From Brevibacterium sp. (GTDB taxonomy: Bacteria > Actinomycetota > Actinomycetes > Actinomycetales > Brevibacteriaceae), in NCBI GenBank assembly GCA_031179165.1, contig JAPSIC010000013.1, forward strand, positions 1 to 37,639: 37,639 nucleotides of DNA, read 5' to 3'. Positions within the stretch are counted from its first letter, which is position 1; each line of letters opens with the position of its first letter. This document shows positions 14,764 to 24,012 of the stretch, in pieces. The notes beneath the pieces were generated by a model that was not told the DNA's origin, did no database searches, and was given only the letters and a program-made list of their open reading frames with translations. The position numbers and the translations under genes are program-made.

Positions 14764-17316
14764 GCGTTTGGTGCCCAGGGATCCGAAGTCGACGACGGCC
14801 ACGGTCTTGTCGCCGGCCCCGTTGACCTCGGTGACCGTACCCAGCCCGAAGGACTCGTGCGAGACCTTCTCACCGACTTCCACGGAGATGACCTCGCGGT
14901 TGGGCCGAATCCGATTCGGGAAGCCGCCGCCCGGCGCCGAGGAATTCGCGCCGGAGCTCCGAGACCGCCCCGTGCCGGCGGCCGACCGTGAGGATCCCCC
15001 TCGCCCGTACCCGCCGCCCGAGCCGAACCCGCCGCCGCTGCCGCCGTAACCGCCGCCGTAGCCGCCACCGGAGCCGATCGAGGATCCGCCGGGACCGAAT
15101 CCGCCGGAGAAGCTGCCGGTGTTCTCCCACTTGATGAGGTTCTCCGGGATCTCGGACAGGAATCGGCTGGGCGGGTTGTACTGCGGCTGCCCCCACATGC
15201 TGCGGGTCTCGGCGCGGGAGAGGAGCAGACGCTGCCGAGCGCGAGTCAGTCCGACATAGGCCAGCCGCCGCTCCTCCGACAGTTCGGTGGGGGACTCGAA
15301 GGCCCGAGCATGCGGGAAGCTGCCGTCCTCGAGACCGGTGAGGAAGACGACCGGGAACTCCAGCCCCTTGGCGGTGTGCAGGGTCATCAGGGTGACCTGG
15401 CCGAGATCGGCGTCGGGGATCTGATCGGTGTCCGAAGCCAGGGCAACCTGCTCGAGGAACCGATCGATCGCCGTCGTGCCCGTGCCGGCCGAGCCCTCCG
15501 CCGTAGCCTCAGCGCCCTCCGCCGCAGCCTCAGGGCCCTCTGCCGCGGCCTCGGCATCTGCGCCCTCGGCGGCTCCGGCTGCGCCGTCCCCGCCGCTCGA
15601 CGTCCCACCCGGGCCCGGATCAGTCTGTTGGGGCTCGGCCTCGGACTCCGCGTCGTCCTCCACGGCCGCCATCGCCTGCGTGGAGGCGAAGTCCTCGGCC
15701 ACGGCGACGAGCTCGGCGAGATTGTCGACCCGCGACTCGTCCTGCGGGTCGGTGCTCTTCTGCAACGACTCCAGATACCCGCTCTGCTCGAGGATCGCCT
15801 CGATGACGCGGGAGACCGGGGCCGCCTCGGCGGTCGCGCGGAGATCGCGCATGAGCTCGTAGAACTTGTGCACCGAGGTCTTGGCCCGGGGGCTGAGCAG
15901 GTCGATCTCGTCGAGGCGCCCGAGAGCCGCATAGAAGCTGATTCCCTCACGGTCGGCGAAATCGGCGATGATGCCCTCCGTCCGATCCCCGATCGAGCGT
16001 TTGGGCACGTTGAGGATGCGGCGGAGGTTGACGTCGTCATCCGGGTTGGCGAGGACCCGCAGGTACGCCAGGGCGTCCTTGATCTCCTTGCGCTCGTAGA
16101 ACCGGGTTCCCCCCACGACCTTGTACGGGATGCCCGAACGGACGAGGGCGTCCTCGATCGCCCGGGACTGGGCATTCGTCCGGTAGAACACGGCGAAGTC
16201 CCCGTAGGAGTAGTGCTCGTCGTCGATGAGCTCGTCGATGCGGTCGACGATGAAGCGGGCCTCGGCCTGCTCGTTCTCGGCCACCCAGCCGACGATCGGC
16301 TCCCCGGTGCCCGCGGAGGTCCACAGCTTCTTCTCCTTGCGGTCCTGGTTGTTGGCGATGACGGCGTTCGCCGCGTCGAGGATGTTCTGGGTCGACCGGT
16401 AGTTCTGCTCGAGCAGGACCACCTCGGCGGTGGGGAAGTCCTTCTCGAACTCCACGATGTTGCGCACGGTCGCGCCGCGGAAGGCGTAGATGGACTGGTC
16501 GGCATCGCCGACGACCGTGAGCTCGGCCCCTCCGGCCCCGCCCGCGCCGTCACCGGCGAGAGCTCGGATCAGCGCGTACTGCGCCGGGTTGGTGTCCTGG
16601 TACTCATCGACGAGGATGTGACGGAAGCGGCGCCGATAGGACTCCGCGATCTCCGGGAACGCTCCGAAGAGATGGACCGTCTCGGAGATGAGGTCGTCGA
16701 AGTCGAAGGCGTTGGCCAGTCGCAGCCGGGCGGTGTAGCGGCGGAACACGTCGGCCAGCACCTCGTCGGCAGGGTTGTTCGGCCGCGGCATGAAGTCGTC
16801 GGGAGTCTGCAGCTCGTTCTTGAGGTTCGAGATCCGGTGGAGGATCGCCCGCGGGGTGTACTTCTTCGAGTCGAGGCCGAGCTCTTTGAGGATCTGCGCC
16901 ACCAGTCGCTGAGCGTCCTGGGCGTCGTAGATCGTGAAGTTCGACTTCATCCCCAGCACCTTGGCCTCGCGCCGCAGGATTCGCACGCAGGAGGAGTGGA
17001 ACGTCGACACCCACATCGCCCGCGAGGCGGGACCGATGAGGGTGCCGATGCGTTCGGCCATCTCCTTGGCCGCCTTGTTCGTGAACGTGATCGCCAGGAC
17101 CTCGCCGGGATGGGCCCGACCGGTCGCCAGGGCATAGGCGATGCGCCTGGTCAGAACCGTCGTCTTGCCCGAGCCGGCTCCCGCGACGATGAGCAGGGCG
17201 GAACCGGTGTGGGTCACGGCCTCCCGCTGGCGGGGGTTGAGGCCGGAGAGGAGGTCGGCCAGGACCGAGTCGGCTCCCGGCCCTGCTTCTGCGGAGTCAT
17301 CAGCTGCATACATCAT
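14725..17316 (-). CDS. pcrA: ATP-dependent DNA helicase PcrA/UvrD
   Basis: PcrA is an SF1A 3'-5' helicase of DNA repair and replication restart. From ATG 17316 it has 863 residues. Motifs in order: LNPRQREAV (Q motif), VAGAGSGKT (Walker A), LVDEYQDTN (Walker B), GDADQSIYAFRGA, LEQNYRS, TLHTAKGLEFPVVFL and AYVGLTRARQ. The last ~55 residues form the Tudor-like C-terminal module (GEKVSHESFGLGTV). Two low-complexity parts are odd: an Ala/Glu/Gly insert at about 554-615, and a Gly/Tyr/Ser-rich linker before the C-terminal module. The family is usually nearer 730-830 residues. ATG 17313 and an upstream frame from 17376 are alternative starts. Confidence 0.93.
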   Translation of the reverse strand: MMYAADDSAEAGPGADSVLADLLSGLNPRQREAVTHTGSALLIVAGAGSGKTTVLTRRIAYALATGRAHPGEVLAITFTNKAAKEMAERIGTLIGPASRAMWVSTFHSSCVRILRREAKVLGMKSNFTIYDAQDAQRLVAQILKELGLDSKKYTPRAILHRISNLKNELQTPDDFMPRPNNPADEVLADVFRRYTARLRLANAFDFDDLISETVHLFGAFPEIAESYRRRFRHILVDEYQDTNPAQYALIRALAGDGAGGAGGAELTVVGDADQSIYAFRGATVRNIVEFEKDFPTAEVVLLEQNYRSTQNILDAANAVIANNQDRKEKKLWTSAGTGEPIVGWVAENEQAEARFIVDRIDELIDDEHYSYGDFAVFYRTNAQSRAIEDALVRSGIPYKVVGGTRFYERKEIKDALAYLRVLANPDDDVNLRRILNVPKRSIGDRTEGIIADFADREGISFYAALGRLDEIDLLSPRAKTSVHKFYELMRDLRATAEAAPVSRVIEAILEQSGYLESLQKSTDPQDESRVDNLAELVAVAEDFASTQAMAAVEDDAESEAEPQQTDPGPGGTSSGGDGAAGAAEGADAEAAAEGPEAAAEGAEATAEGSAGTGTTAIDRFLEQVALASDTDQIPDADLGQVTLMTLHTAKGLEFPVVFLTGLEDGSFPHARAFESPTELSEERRLAYVGLTRARQRLLLSRAETRSMWGQPQYNPPSRFLSEIPENLIKWENTGSFSGGFGPGGSSIGSGGGYGGGYGGSGGGFGSGGGYGRGGSSRSAAGTGRSRSSGANSSAPGGGFPNRIRPNREVISVEVGEKVSHESFGLGTVTEVNGAGDKTVAVVDFGSLGTKRLLLRYAPVEKLS
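15491..15553 (-). repeat. 21-bp in-frame tandem repeat inside pcrA
   Basis: Three 21-bp units (15491-15511, 15512-15532, 15533-15553) encode seven-residue units of the type AAAEGxE in the low-complexity insert of PcrA. Units differ at a few bases but keep frame. Confidence 0.8.
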
Positions 17317-17389
17317 GTCCGGACCAACGATACCGTCCGGGTCGGACACGAGCGCACAGGAGCACCGCCTCCCCAACCGCGGCCCTCAC

Positions 17390-17441
17390 ACGTGGCGACG
17401 GCCCCGGCATCTCAAGGGAGATGCCGGGGCCGTCGCCACGT
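17390..17441. terminator. Perfect 24-bp hairpin between pcrA and the next gene
   Basis: The left arm is 17390-17413, the AAGG loop 17414-17417 and the right arm 17418-17441, perfectly complementary over 24 bp. It lies 20 bp after the stop of the minus-strand membrane protein gene and 74 bp before pcrA. It is probably that gene's terminator, shielding pcrA; no U-tract is present. Confidence 0.7.
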
Positions 17442-17461
17442 CCGAGGCGGGAGATGAGGGG

Positions 17462-17869
17462 TCAGACGAACACGGCCACCAGGAGGTTGATGAGCGCGAA
17501 GGCGAAGGTCAGGTGGGCCATCGTCGCCGACGGGTTCTTCGTGACCACGGCGCTGCCCGCGGTTCCGGAGGCGGCGGGAGCCTCGGCGGCGAACGCCTTC
17601 TGCTTCCGGTTGCCGATGAATGCGAACACGGTGACCAGGATCGCAACGACGAGCTTGATCCCGATCTTGACGTGATTGACCTCGTCATCGCCCATCTCGG
17701 CGACGGCGACCAGGAGCAGGCCGGTGACCAGCTGCAGGTACGATGCGTGGAGCATTCCCGGCAGCACTCGAGGGGAGCGGATGACCGTGAAATAGCCGCC
17801 CACGATGATCGCCATTCCGATCAGATGGAGGGACAGAAGAATCTCGCGCAGAATTTCCATACCGTTCAT
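17462..17869 (-). CDS. Small four-helix membrane protein of unknown function
   Basis: From ATG 17869 the protein has 135 residues and four likely transmembrane helices: at about 7-24 (with LHLIGMAIIVGGYF), 42-58, 70-88 and 116-134. The segment between the third and fourth helices is Ala-rich and hydrophilic. The HLIGMAIIVGGYF helix resembles small membrane proteins of the CopD/DUF2269 type, but I cannot assign a family firmly. ATG 17860 is an alternative start. The frame stays open to 17947, but that would overlap the tRNA on the other strand, so the shorter start is used. It is monocistronic and ends before a strong hairpin. Confidence 0.7.
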   Translation of the reverse strand: MNGMEILREILLSLHLIGMAIIVGGYFTVIRSPRVLPGMLHASYLQLVTGLLLVAVAEMGDDEVNHVKIGIKLVVAILVTVFAFIGNRKQKAFAAEAPAASGTAGSAVVTKNPSATMAHLTFAFALINLLVAVFV

Positions 17870-17923
17870 CGTAATGGCATGATGGACTCTCGTGAGCGCG
17901 GGCCCGTCCACGGTGCACGCTGT

Positions 17924-17995
17924 TCCGCCCTGGTGTAATGGCAGCACGCCGGCCTTTGGAGCCGTGCAGTATAGGTTCGAATCCTATGGGCGGAG
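17924..17995 (+). tRNA. tRNA-Gln (anticodon TTG)
   Basis: 72 nt fold as a tRNA. The acceptor TCCGCCC (17924-17930) pairs with GGGCGGA (17988-17994), with discriminator G. The D-arm GTGTAATGGCAGCAC is typical of actinobacterial tRNA-Gln. Anticodon TTG is at 17956-17958. The T-arm is ATAGG-TTCGAAT-CCTAT. The outermost anticodon-stem pair is C-U. CCA is not encoded. A tRNA-Gln just before glmU is a known actinobacterial arrangement. Confidence 0.93.
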
Positions 17996-18026
17996 CTTGC
18001 CCAATCCGACTTGCGGGGGATCAAGA

Positions 18027-19476
<1,450 letters not shown>

Positions 19477-19484
<8 letters not shown>

Positions 19485-20448
19485 AATTACGACGGCGGGC
19501 GAGAAGAAGCTCGTTCTGGTCAGTGGGCGCGCAGATCCGGAGCTCGCTGAGCAAGTCGCAGAGAACCTGGGGACGGAACTCCTCCCCACCGACATTTACA
19601 ACTTTGCCAATGGGGAGATCTACGTCCGATTCTCGGAGTCGGTGCGCGGTTGCGACGTCTTCGTGCTGCAGTCCCACTGCTCACCCATCAACGAATGGCT
19701 GATGGAGCAGCTGATCATGGTCGACGCCCTCAAGCGGGCCTCGGCCAAGCGCATCACCGTCATCGCCCCGTTCTTCCCCTATGCGCGGCAGGACAAGAAG
19801 CACCGCGGACGCGAGCCCATCTCCGCCCGACTCGTCGCCGACCTGTACAAGACGGCCGGCGCCGACCGCATCATCACCGTCGACCTGCACACCGCGCAGA
19901 TCCAGGGATACTTCGACGGTCCCGTCGACCACCTCATCGCGATGCCGATCCTCGCCGGCTACGTCAAGGACAAGTACCCGGGCGACCTCGCCGTCGTGTC
20001 CCCGGACGCCGGACGGATCAAGGTCGCCGAGAACTGGTCGGCCTCGCTCGGCGGAGTGCCGCTGGCCTTCATCCACAAGACGCGCGACATCACCCGCGCC
20101 AACCAGTCCAAGGCCAACCGCGTCGTCGGTGAGGTCGAGGGCCGCACCTGCATCCTCGTCGACGACATGATCGACACCGGGGGCACGATCGTCCAGGCCG
20201 CCGACGCCTGCATGTCCGCCGGCGCCAAGAGCGTCGTCATCGTCTCCACCCACGCGGTGTTCTCCGGGCCCGCCGTCGAGCGCCTGACGAACTCGGTGGC
20301 CGAAGAGGTCATCGTCACCAACACGCTGCCGCTGTCCGAGGACAAGACGTTCGACAAGCTCACCGTGCTCTCGATCGCCCCGCTCATCGCCCGCGCCGTA
20401 CACGAGGTCTTCGAGGACGGATCGGTGACCAGCCTCTTCGACGTCTGA
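19477..20448 (+). CDS. prs: Ribose-phosphate pyrophosphokinase (PRPP synthetase)
   Basis: Prs makes PRPP from ribose-5-phosphate and ATP, feeding nucleotide, histidine, tryptophan and arabinan-precursor synthesis. It has 323 residues. Signatures include RQDKKHRGREPISARLVADL, DLHTAQIQGYFDGPVDHL and the PRPP loop LVDDMIDTGGTI. GTG 19477 lies within the end of glmU (8-bp overlap) with AAGGGG upstream, so translation is coupled. A strong terminator follows at 20495. The glmU-prs pairing is usual in actinobacteria. Confidence 0.96.
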
Positions 20449-20494
20449 ACTTCACCAGCCTCGCCGATGCCCGAGCGAACAACCACCGCTGACA

Positions 20495-20522
20495 CGAACC
20501 CCGAGCCTCGGCTCGGGGTTCG
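20495..20522 (+). terminator. Terminator of the glmU-prs operon
   Basis: A perfect 12-bp stem: CGAACCCCGAGC (20495-20506) and GCTCGGGGTTCG (20511-20522), with a CTCG loop, followed by TTCT. Confidence 0.8.
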
Positions 20523-20555
20523 TTCTACACTGGAGTCAAGCGAGCGAAGGGAACC

Positions 20556-21557
20556 GTGACGATGTCGTCCCACGATTACAACCGGTACAAGGTCGCCGTC
20601 TCCGGCGGTGACATGAGCGTCGGGGTGTGGGAGCCGGGTGCGATCGAACCGGGCCGGGTTCCGACCGTGTGCGTGATCCACGGCATCACCTCCAACCACC
20701 TCTTCTTCGCCGGGCTCGTCTCCGCGCTGCCCGGAGTGCGGGTGATCGGACCCGACCTGCGCGGCCGCGCCGATTCCCATCTGCTGTCGGGTCCGTACGG
20801 AATGCGGGCCCACGCCGAGGATGTCCGCCGCGCCCTCGAGGAGTTCGCCGACCCCGGCCCCGTCACCCTGGTCGGCCATTCGATGGGCGGCTTCGTCGCG
20901 ATGACCCTGACCGCGATGTCGATGGACGGATCCGACCACCGGTGCCAGGGGCCGATCCTCATCGACGGCGGCCTGCCGCTGCCGATCCCCGCGTCCGACG
21001 ACGACACCGGTCGCATCGTCCGCGCCCACCCGCTCGATGACCTCAACGACGAGGACCTCGACACCGACGATCTCATCGCGGCGGTGCTCGGACCGTCCGC
21101 CGATCGTCTGAGCATGGAGTTCGACACCGTCGAGGAATACCTCGCGTTCTTCGCGGCGCACCCGGCGTTCGTCGAGGGCATCGACCCGGTGGCCGCCGAG
21201 AGCTTCGTCTACGACCTCGCGGCCAAGGACGAGCACCGCTTCCGGCCCTCGACCTCGGTCGAGGCGATGCAGGCGGATTCGGCCGACATGTACACCGGTG
21301 CCGACTTCCGCAACGCCCTCGAGAGGGTCATGACCGAGAGGCAGAAGGACGTGACCTTCCTCTATGCCGAACGGGACCTGCTGGCGTCCGAGCCGGGCCT
21401 CTACCCGCCCGAGCTCATCGCATCGTATCGGGAGATCTGGCCGGACATGACCGTCGTCGAGGTCGCCGGCACCAATCACTACGACATCCTGCTCACTCCC
21501 AGCGGCATCGAGGCCTGCGCCGAGGCGATCCAGGCCACACTTCCGCCTTCGGACTGA
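20556..21557 (+). CDS. Alpha/beta hydrolase
   Basis: The 333-residue protein has the alpha/beta-hydrolase core. The oxyanion-hole HG is in CVIHGITSNHLFF, the strand GPDLRGRADS follows, and the nucleophile elbow is VGHSMGG (Ser about 109). A late catalytic His is in AGTNHYDIL, and an acid candidate is in YAERDLL. A lid-like insert of about 100 residues lies between core strands. No signal peptide is visible, so it is probably cytosolic; the substrate is unknown. GTG 20556 and ATG 20562 share one Shine-Dalgarno (GAAGGG), so the exact start is open. A TACACT box at 20526-20531 could be its -10. It sits between prs and rplY, which is an accessory position within the conserved block. Confidence 0.85.
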   Translation: MTMSSHDYNRYKVAVSGGDMSVGVWEPGAIEPGRVPTVCVIHGITSNHLFFAGLVSALPGVRVIGPDLRGRADSHLLSGPYGMRAHAEDVRRALEEFADPGPVTLVGHSMGGFVAMTLTAMSMDGSDHRCQGPILIDGGLPLPIPASDDDTGRIVRAHPLDDLNDEDLDTDDLIAAVLGPSADRLSMEFDTVEEYLAFFAAHPAFVEGIDPVAAESFVYDLAAKDEHRFRPSTSVEAMQADSADMYTGADFRNALERVMTERQKDVTFLYAERDLLASEPGLYPPELIASYREIWPDMTVVEVAGTNHYDILLTPSGIEACAEAIQATLPPSD

Positions 21558-21565
21558 CAGGGGAA

Positions 21566-21594
21566 TTGGTCAGGCCTGCGCGGTGGCTTAGACT
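21566..21594 (+). promoter_or_regulatory. Promoter of rplY
   Basis: TTGGTC (21566-21571), a 17-bp spacer and TAGACT (21589-21594) form a good housekeeping-type promoter. The start point should be near 21601, giving a leader of about 147 nt before rplY. Confidence 0.7.
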
Positions 21595-21600
21595 GGTGGG

Positions 21601-21747
21601 GTTGCCTCGGCGAGGGAGACTTCGGTCTCCGTTATCGACGCGGTCCAGACCCACATCTGCGAATGTGCACCCAGTGCGGTTCCGGAGTGAGGATTGAGGC
21701 TGTTTCGCCGTGGTGCTTGCAGATAAGTTCACCACGAAGGAGAGAAA
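21601..21747 (+). promoter_or_regulatory. Structured leader of the rplY mRNA
   Basis: The predicted 147-nt leader begins with GGAGAC-TTCG-GTCTCC (21615-21630), a UUCG-capped stem. It ends with CGTGGTG (21709-21715) pairing with CACCACG (21730-21736). The right arm of that hairpin ends at the base before the Shine-Dalgarno AAGGAG (21737-21742). No known riboswitch class is recognised. The layout suits autoregulation by L25, which is a proposal only. Confidence 0.45.
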
Positions 21748-22338
21748 ATGGCTGACTTCAAACTCATTGCTGAAGCCCGGAGCGAATTCGGCAAGGGTGC
21801 AGCGCGCAAGATCCGCCGCGCCGGTCGCATCCCCGCGGTCGTCTACGGCCACGGCGGCGATCCCGTCCACATCTCGCTCGAGGGCCACGCCACCATGCTG
21901 GCCCTCAAGCACGCCAACGCCCTGCTCGAGATCGAGAGCACCGACGGCTCCAAGAACGTCCTGGCCATCGCCCGCGACGTGCAGATCGAACCGGTTCGTC
22001 GCGAGATCGAGCACCTCGACCTCATCGTCGTCGAGCGCGGCGAGATGATCGAGGTGGACGTGCCGATCCACATCGTCGGAGAGCCTGCTCCCGGCACCAT
22101 GATCTCGCAGGAGGAATCGACCATCGTCGTCAAGGCCGATGCCACCAAGCTTCCTGAGGTGATCGAGGCCTCGATCGCCGGTCGCACCGTCGGCGAGCAC
22201 GTCCTCGCCAAGGAGATCGAGCTTCCGGCGGGCGTCAAGCTCGTCTCCGACCCCGAGCTCCTCGTCGTCAATGTCGCCGAGCCGACACGCGAAGAGCCGG
22301 AAGACGAGACCGAGACCGACGAGTCCGAGTCCGAGTGA
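21748..22338 (+). CDS. rplY: Large-subunit ribosomal protein L25/Ctc
   Basis: L25 binds 5S rRNA in the 50S subunit; long forms are also called Ctc, a general-stress protein. The 196-residue protein has the N-terminal L25 domain (GKGAARKIRRAGRIPAVVYG near residue 14) and the C-terminal TL5/Ctc beta domain (from about 95). It ends in a very acidic Glu/Asp/Ser tail. ATG 21748 follows AAGGAG by five bases. It is monocistronic, with its own promoter, a long leader and a strong terminator at 22381. rplY followed by pth is the usual actinobacterial order. Confidence 0.95.
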   Translation: MADFKLIAEARSEFGKGAARKIRRAGRIPAVVYGHGGDPVHISLEGHATMLALKHANALLEIESTDGSKNVLAIARDVQIEPVRREIEHLDLIVVERGEMIEVDVPIHIVGEPAPGTMISQEESTIVVKADATKLPEVIEASIAGRTVGEHVLAKEIELPAGVKLVSDPELLVVNVAEPTREEPEDETETDESESE

Positions 22339-22380
22339 TCCGATGATCTCCGCGGAGGAGACTCTGCGCTGACTCAGGGC

Positions 22381-22414
22381 AACGGCGGGCCATGTGCGAA
22401 CATGGCCCGCCGTT
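22381..22414 (+). terminator. Terminator after rplY
   Basis: A perfect 15-bp stem: AACGGCGGGCCATGT (22381-22395) and ACATGGCCCGCCGTT (22400-22414), with a GCGA loop, followed by CTC. Confidence 0.85.
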
Positions 22415-22428
22415 CTCGAGTCGCGACG

Positions 22429-22505
22429 GTGTGGGCCGTGACGACGTGGGTCGCTGCGGCAGTGGTCGCGACGATGTGGGCCGTGACCGTGTGGGCGGTG
22501 ACGAC
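22429..22505. repeat. Degenerate GTGTGGGCCGTGAC repeats between rplY and pth
   Basis: GTGTGGGCCGTGACGAC at 22429-22445 is repeated as GATGTGGGCCGTGACC (22473-22488) and GTGTGGGCGGTGACGAC (22489-22505). More diverged GTGGTCGC-like copies lie between them. The block lies just after the rplY terminator and 32 bp before pth. Confidence 0.7.
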
Positions 22506-22537
22506 CCGGGCCCCAGGAACGAAACGAGCGGGAGCAG

Positions 22538-23137
22538 ATGGCGAACGAACCCTGGCTGATCTTCGGTCTCGGCAATCCGGGACCGAAATACGAATCCACC
22601 CGGCACAACATCGGGCAGATGGTCGTCGCCGAACTCGCCCAGAGGACCGGAGTCAGGCTGGGCCGCAGCAAGCTGCGCGCCCATGTCGGCACCGGCCGGC
22701 TGCCGGTGGGACACCGGCCCGGTGTGCCCGGCCCGCGAGTCGTGCTCGCCACCTCGACGGGCTACATGAACGAATCAGGCGGGCCCGTCCGCCAGCTGCT
22801 CGACTTCTACTCGATCCCGGTGGAGAGGATCGTCGCGGTCCATGACGATGTCGACCTGCCCTTCGACACGATCAAGGCGAAGATCGGCGGGGGAGAGGGC
22901 GGCCACAATGGGCTGCGATCGATGACCTCGGTGCTGGGCACCAGGGACTACGCTCGGATCCGGGCCGGAGTCGGCCGTCCCCCTGGCCGGCAGGACACGG
23001 CCGACTACGTGCTCAAGCCCTTCTCCAAGGACGAGCGCACGGTCCTGCCGATCTTCGTCTCGGACCTGGCAGATGCGGTCGAGCTCTATGTCAGCGAGGG
23101 CCTGCTGGCCGTCCAGCAGAAGTACCACTCACGCTGA
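22538..23137 (+). CDS. pth: Peptidyl-tRNA hydrolase
   Basis: Pth releases tRNA from peptidyl-tRNAs dropped by ribosomes. The 199-residue protein has GLGNPGPKYESTRHNIGQM with the catalytic His, TGYMNESG with the substrate Asn, DDVDLPF with the acid that activates His, and GEGGHNGLRSM. ATG 22538 is preceded by a GGGAG stretch. Its 3' end overlaps the convergent rhomboid gene by nine bases. The family length is normal. Confidence 0.96.
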   Translation: MANEPWLIFGLGNPGPKYESTRHNIGQMVVAELAQRTGVRLGRSKLRAHVGTGRLPVGHRPGVPGPRVVLATSTGYMNESGGPVRQLLDFYSIPVERIVAVHDDVDLPFDTIKAKIGGGEGGHNGLRSMTSVLGTRDYARIRAGVGRPPGRQDTADYVLKPFSKDERTVLPIFVSDLADAVELYVSEGLLAVQQKYHSR

Positions 23138-23857
23138 CTGCGTCTGCACCCGCCGACGGTGGATGATGCGGGCCGCGATCACGCCGCCGACGAACCCGAA
23201 CAGGTGTCCCTGCCAGGAGATGCCGTTGGCCTGGGGCAGCATCCCGAACACCATCGCCGCGCCGTAGGTGATGAAGACGAAGAGGCCGATCGTGAAGTAG
23301 ATGATCTTGCGGAGCATGTCGTCGGCGAACCAGGTGCGCACGGCCAGGTAGCCGAAGAAGCCGAAGACGATGCCGGAGGCGCCGACGATGTGGTGTCCCG
23401 GCAGAGTCGTCAGCCAGGCCCCGAGGCCGGACACCAGGCCGGTGATGGCCGTGACCAGCCAGAACCGGCGTGCTCCTTCGGCCGCGATGAAGAGGCCGAG
23501 GACCACGAACGGGAAGGTGTTCGCCGTCAGATGGTTGAACCCCGAATGCAGGAGCGGGGAGGTGACGAGGCCGTAGAGCGAGAGCAGGTTCCACGACTCC
23601 AGTCCGAAGAGATCGAGATTGACCGGCAGGATCGTGTCGACGATCTCGAGCACCCACATGATCGCGAGCAGCACGAGGACGGGAACGAATCGGGACAACT
23701 TGTGGTCTCCATTGAGCACGGCGTGCAGGCCGGAATTCAGCCGTCCACCCGCGGGCGGAAGCCCGCCCACCGGCGACGATGCGTGGGGGGTGGAATCAGT
23801 GCCGAACAAATACCGTGATTCAGAGGCGGAGAAGTGCGGGGACTGATTTGATCTCAT
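23129..23857 (-). CDS. Rhomboid-family intramembrane serine protease
   Basis: From ATG 23857 the protein has 242 residues. A polar N-terminus of ~55 residues is followed by six to seven transmembrane helices. The nucleophile Ser is in VGASGIVFG (about 161), the partner His in SWQGHLFGF (about 218), and the helix-2 HxxxxHLxxN motif in HSGFNHLTAN. This shows an active rhomboid; its substrates are unknown. AAGGA lies about 10 bp before ATG 23857; a TTG at 23878 would add seven residues. The gene is divergent from mfd and ends by overlapping pth by nine bases. It is not a usual member of this block in Mycobacterium. Confidence 0.9.
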   Translation of the reverse strand: MRSNQSPHFSASESRYLFGTDSTPHASSPVGGLPPAGGRLNSGLHAVLNGDHKLSRFVPVLVLLAIMWVLEIVDTILPVNLDLFGLESWNLLSLYGLVTSPLLHSGFNHLTANTFPFVVLGLFIAAEGARRFWLVTAITGLVSGLGAWLTTLPGHHIVGASGIVFGFFGYLAVRTWFADDMLRKIIYFTIGLFVFITYGAAMVFGMLPQANGISWQGHLFGFVGGVIAARIIHRRRVQTQSA

Positions 23858-24000
23858 GCTTCGATTGTCCTTGATCAAGATTGGAGAACACCGAATAACA
23901 GGGTGATGCGGGCAATCGTTTCCGATCCGTTAGGGTGTTATCCGTTCGAGATCATCTCGGGTGTGTCTGCGTTCATCTCCACCGTGTCGGCCCGGTGTTC

Positions 24001-24006
24001 TAGACT
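24001..24006 (+). promoter_or_regulatory. Candidate -10 box for mfd (leaderless)
   Basis: TAGACT lies exactly 6 nt before GTG 24013, so transcription should start at the start codon. No Shine-Dalgarno is present. No good -35 is seen. Confidence 0.5.
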
Positions 24007-24012
24007 TGACTG

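Noticed and set aside
17870-17947. N-terminal extension of the small membrane protein at 17462-17869
   Set aside because: It would run into the tRNA-Gln gene on the opposite strand, and the added residues are not membrane-like.
21601-21747. Known riboswitch or L10-type leader upstream of rplY
   Set aside because: I could not match the sequence to a known class, so it is reported only as an unnamed structured leader.
22402-22845. Possible small membrane protein starting at 22402
   Set aside because: Its hydrophobic start is only the GTG-rich repeat translated, and the rest overlaps pth out of frame.
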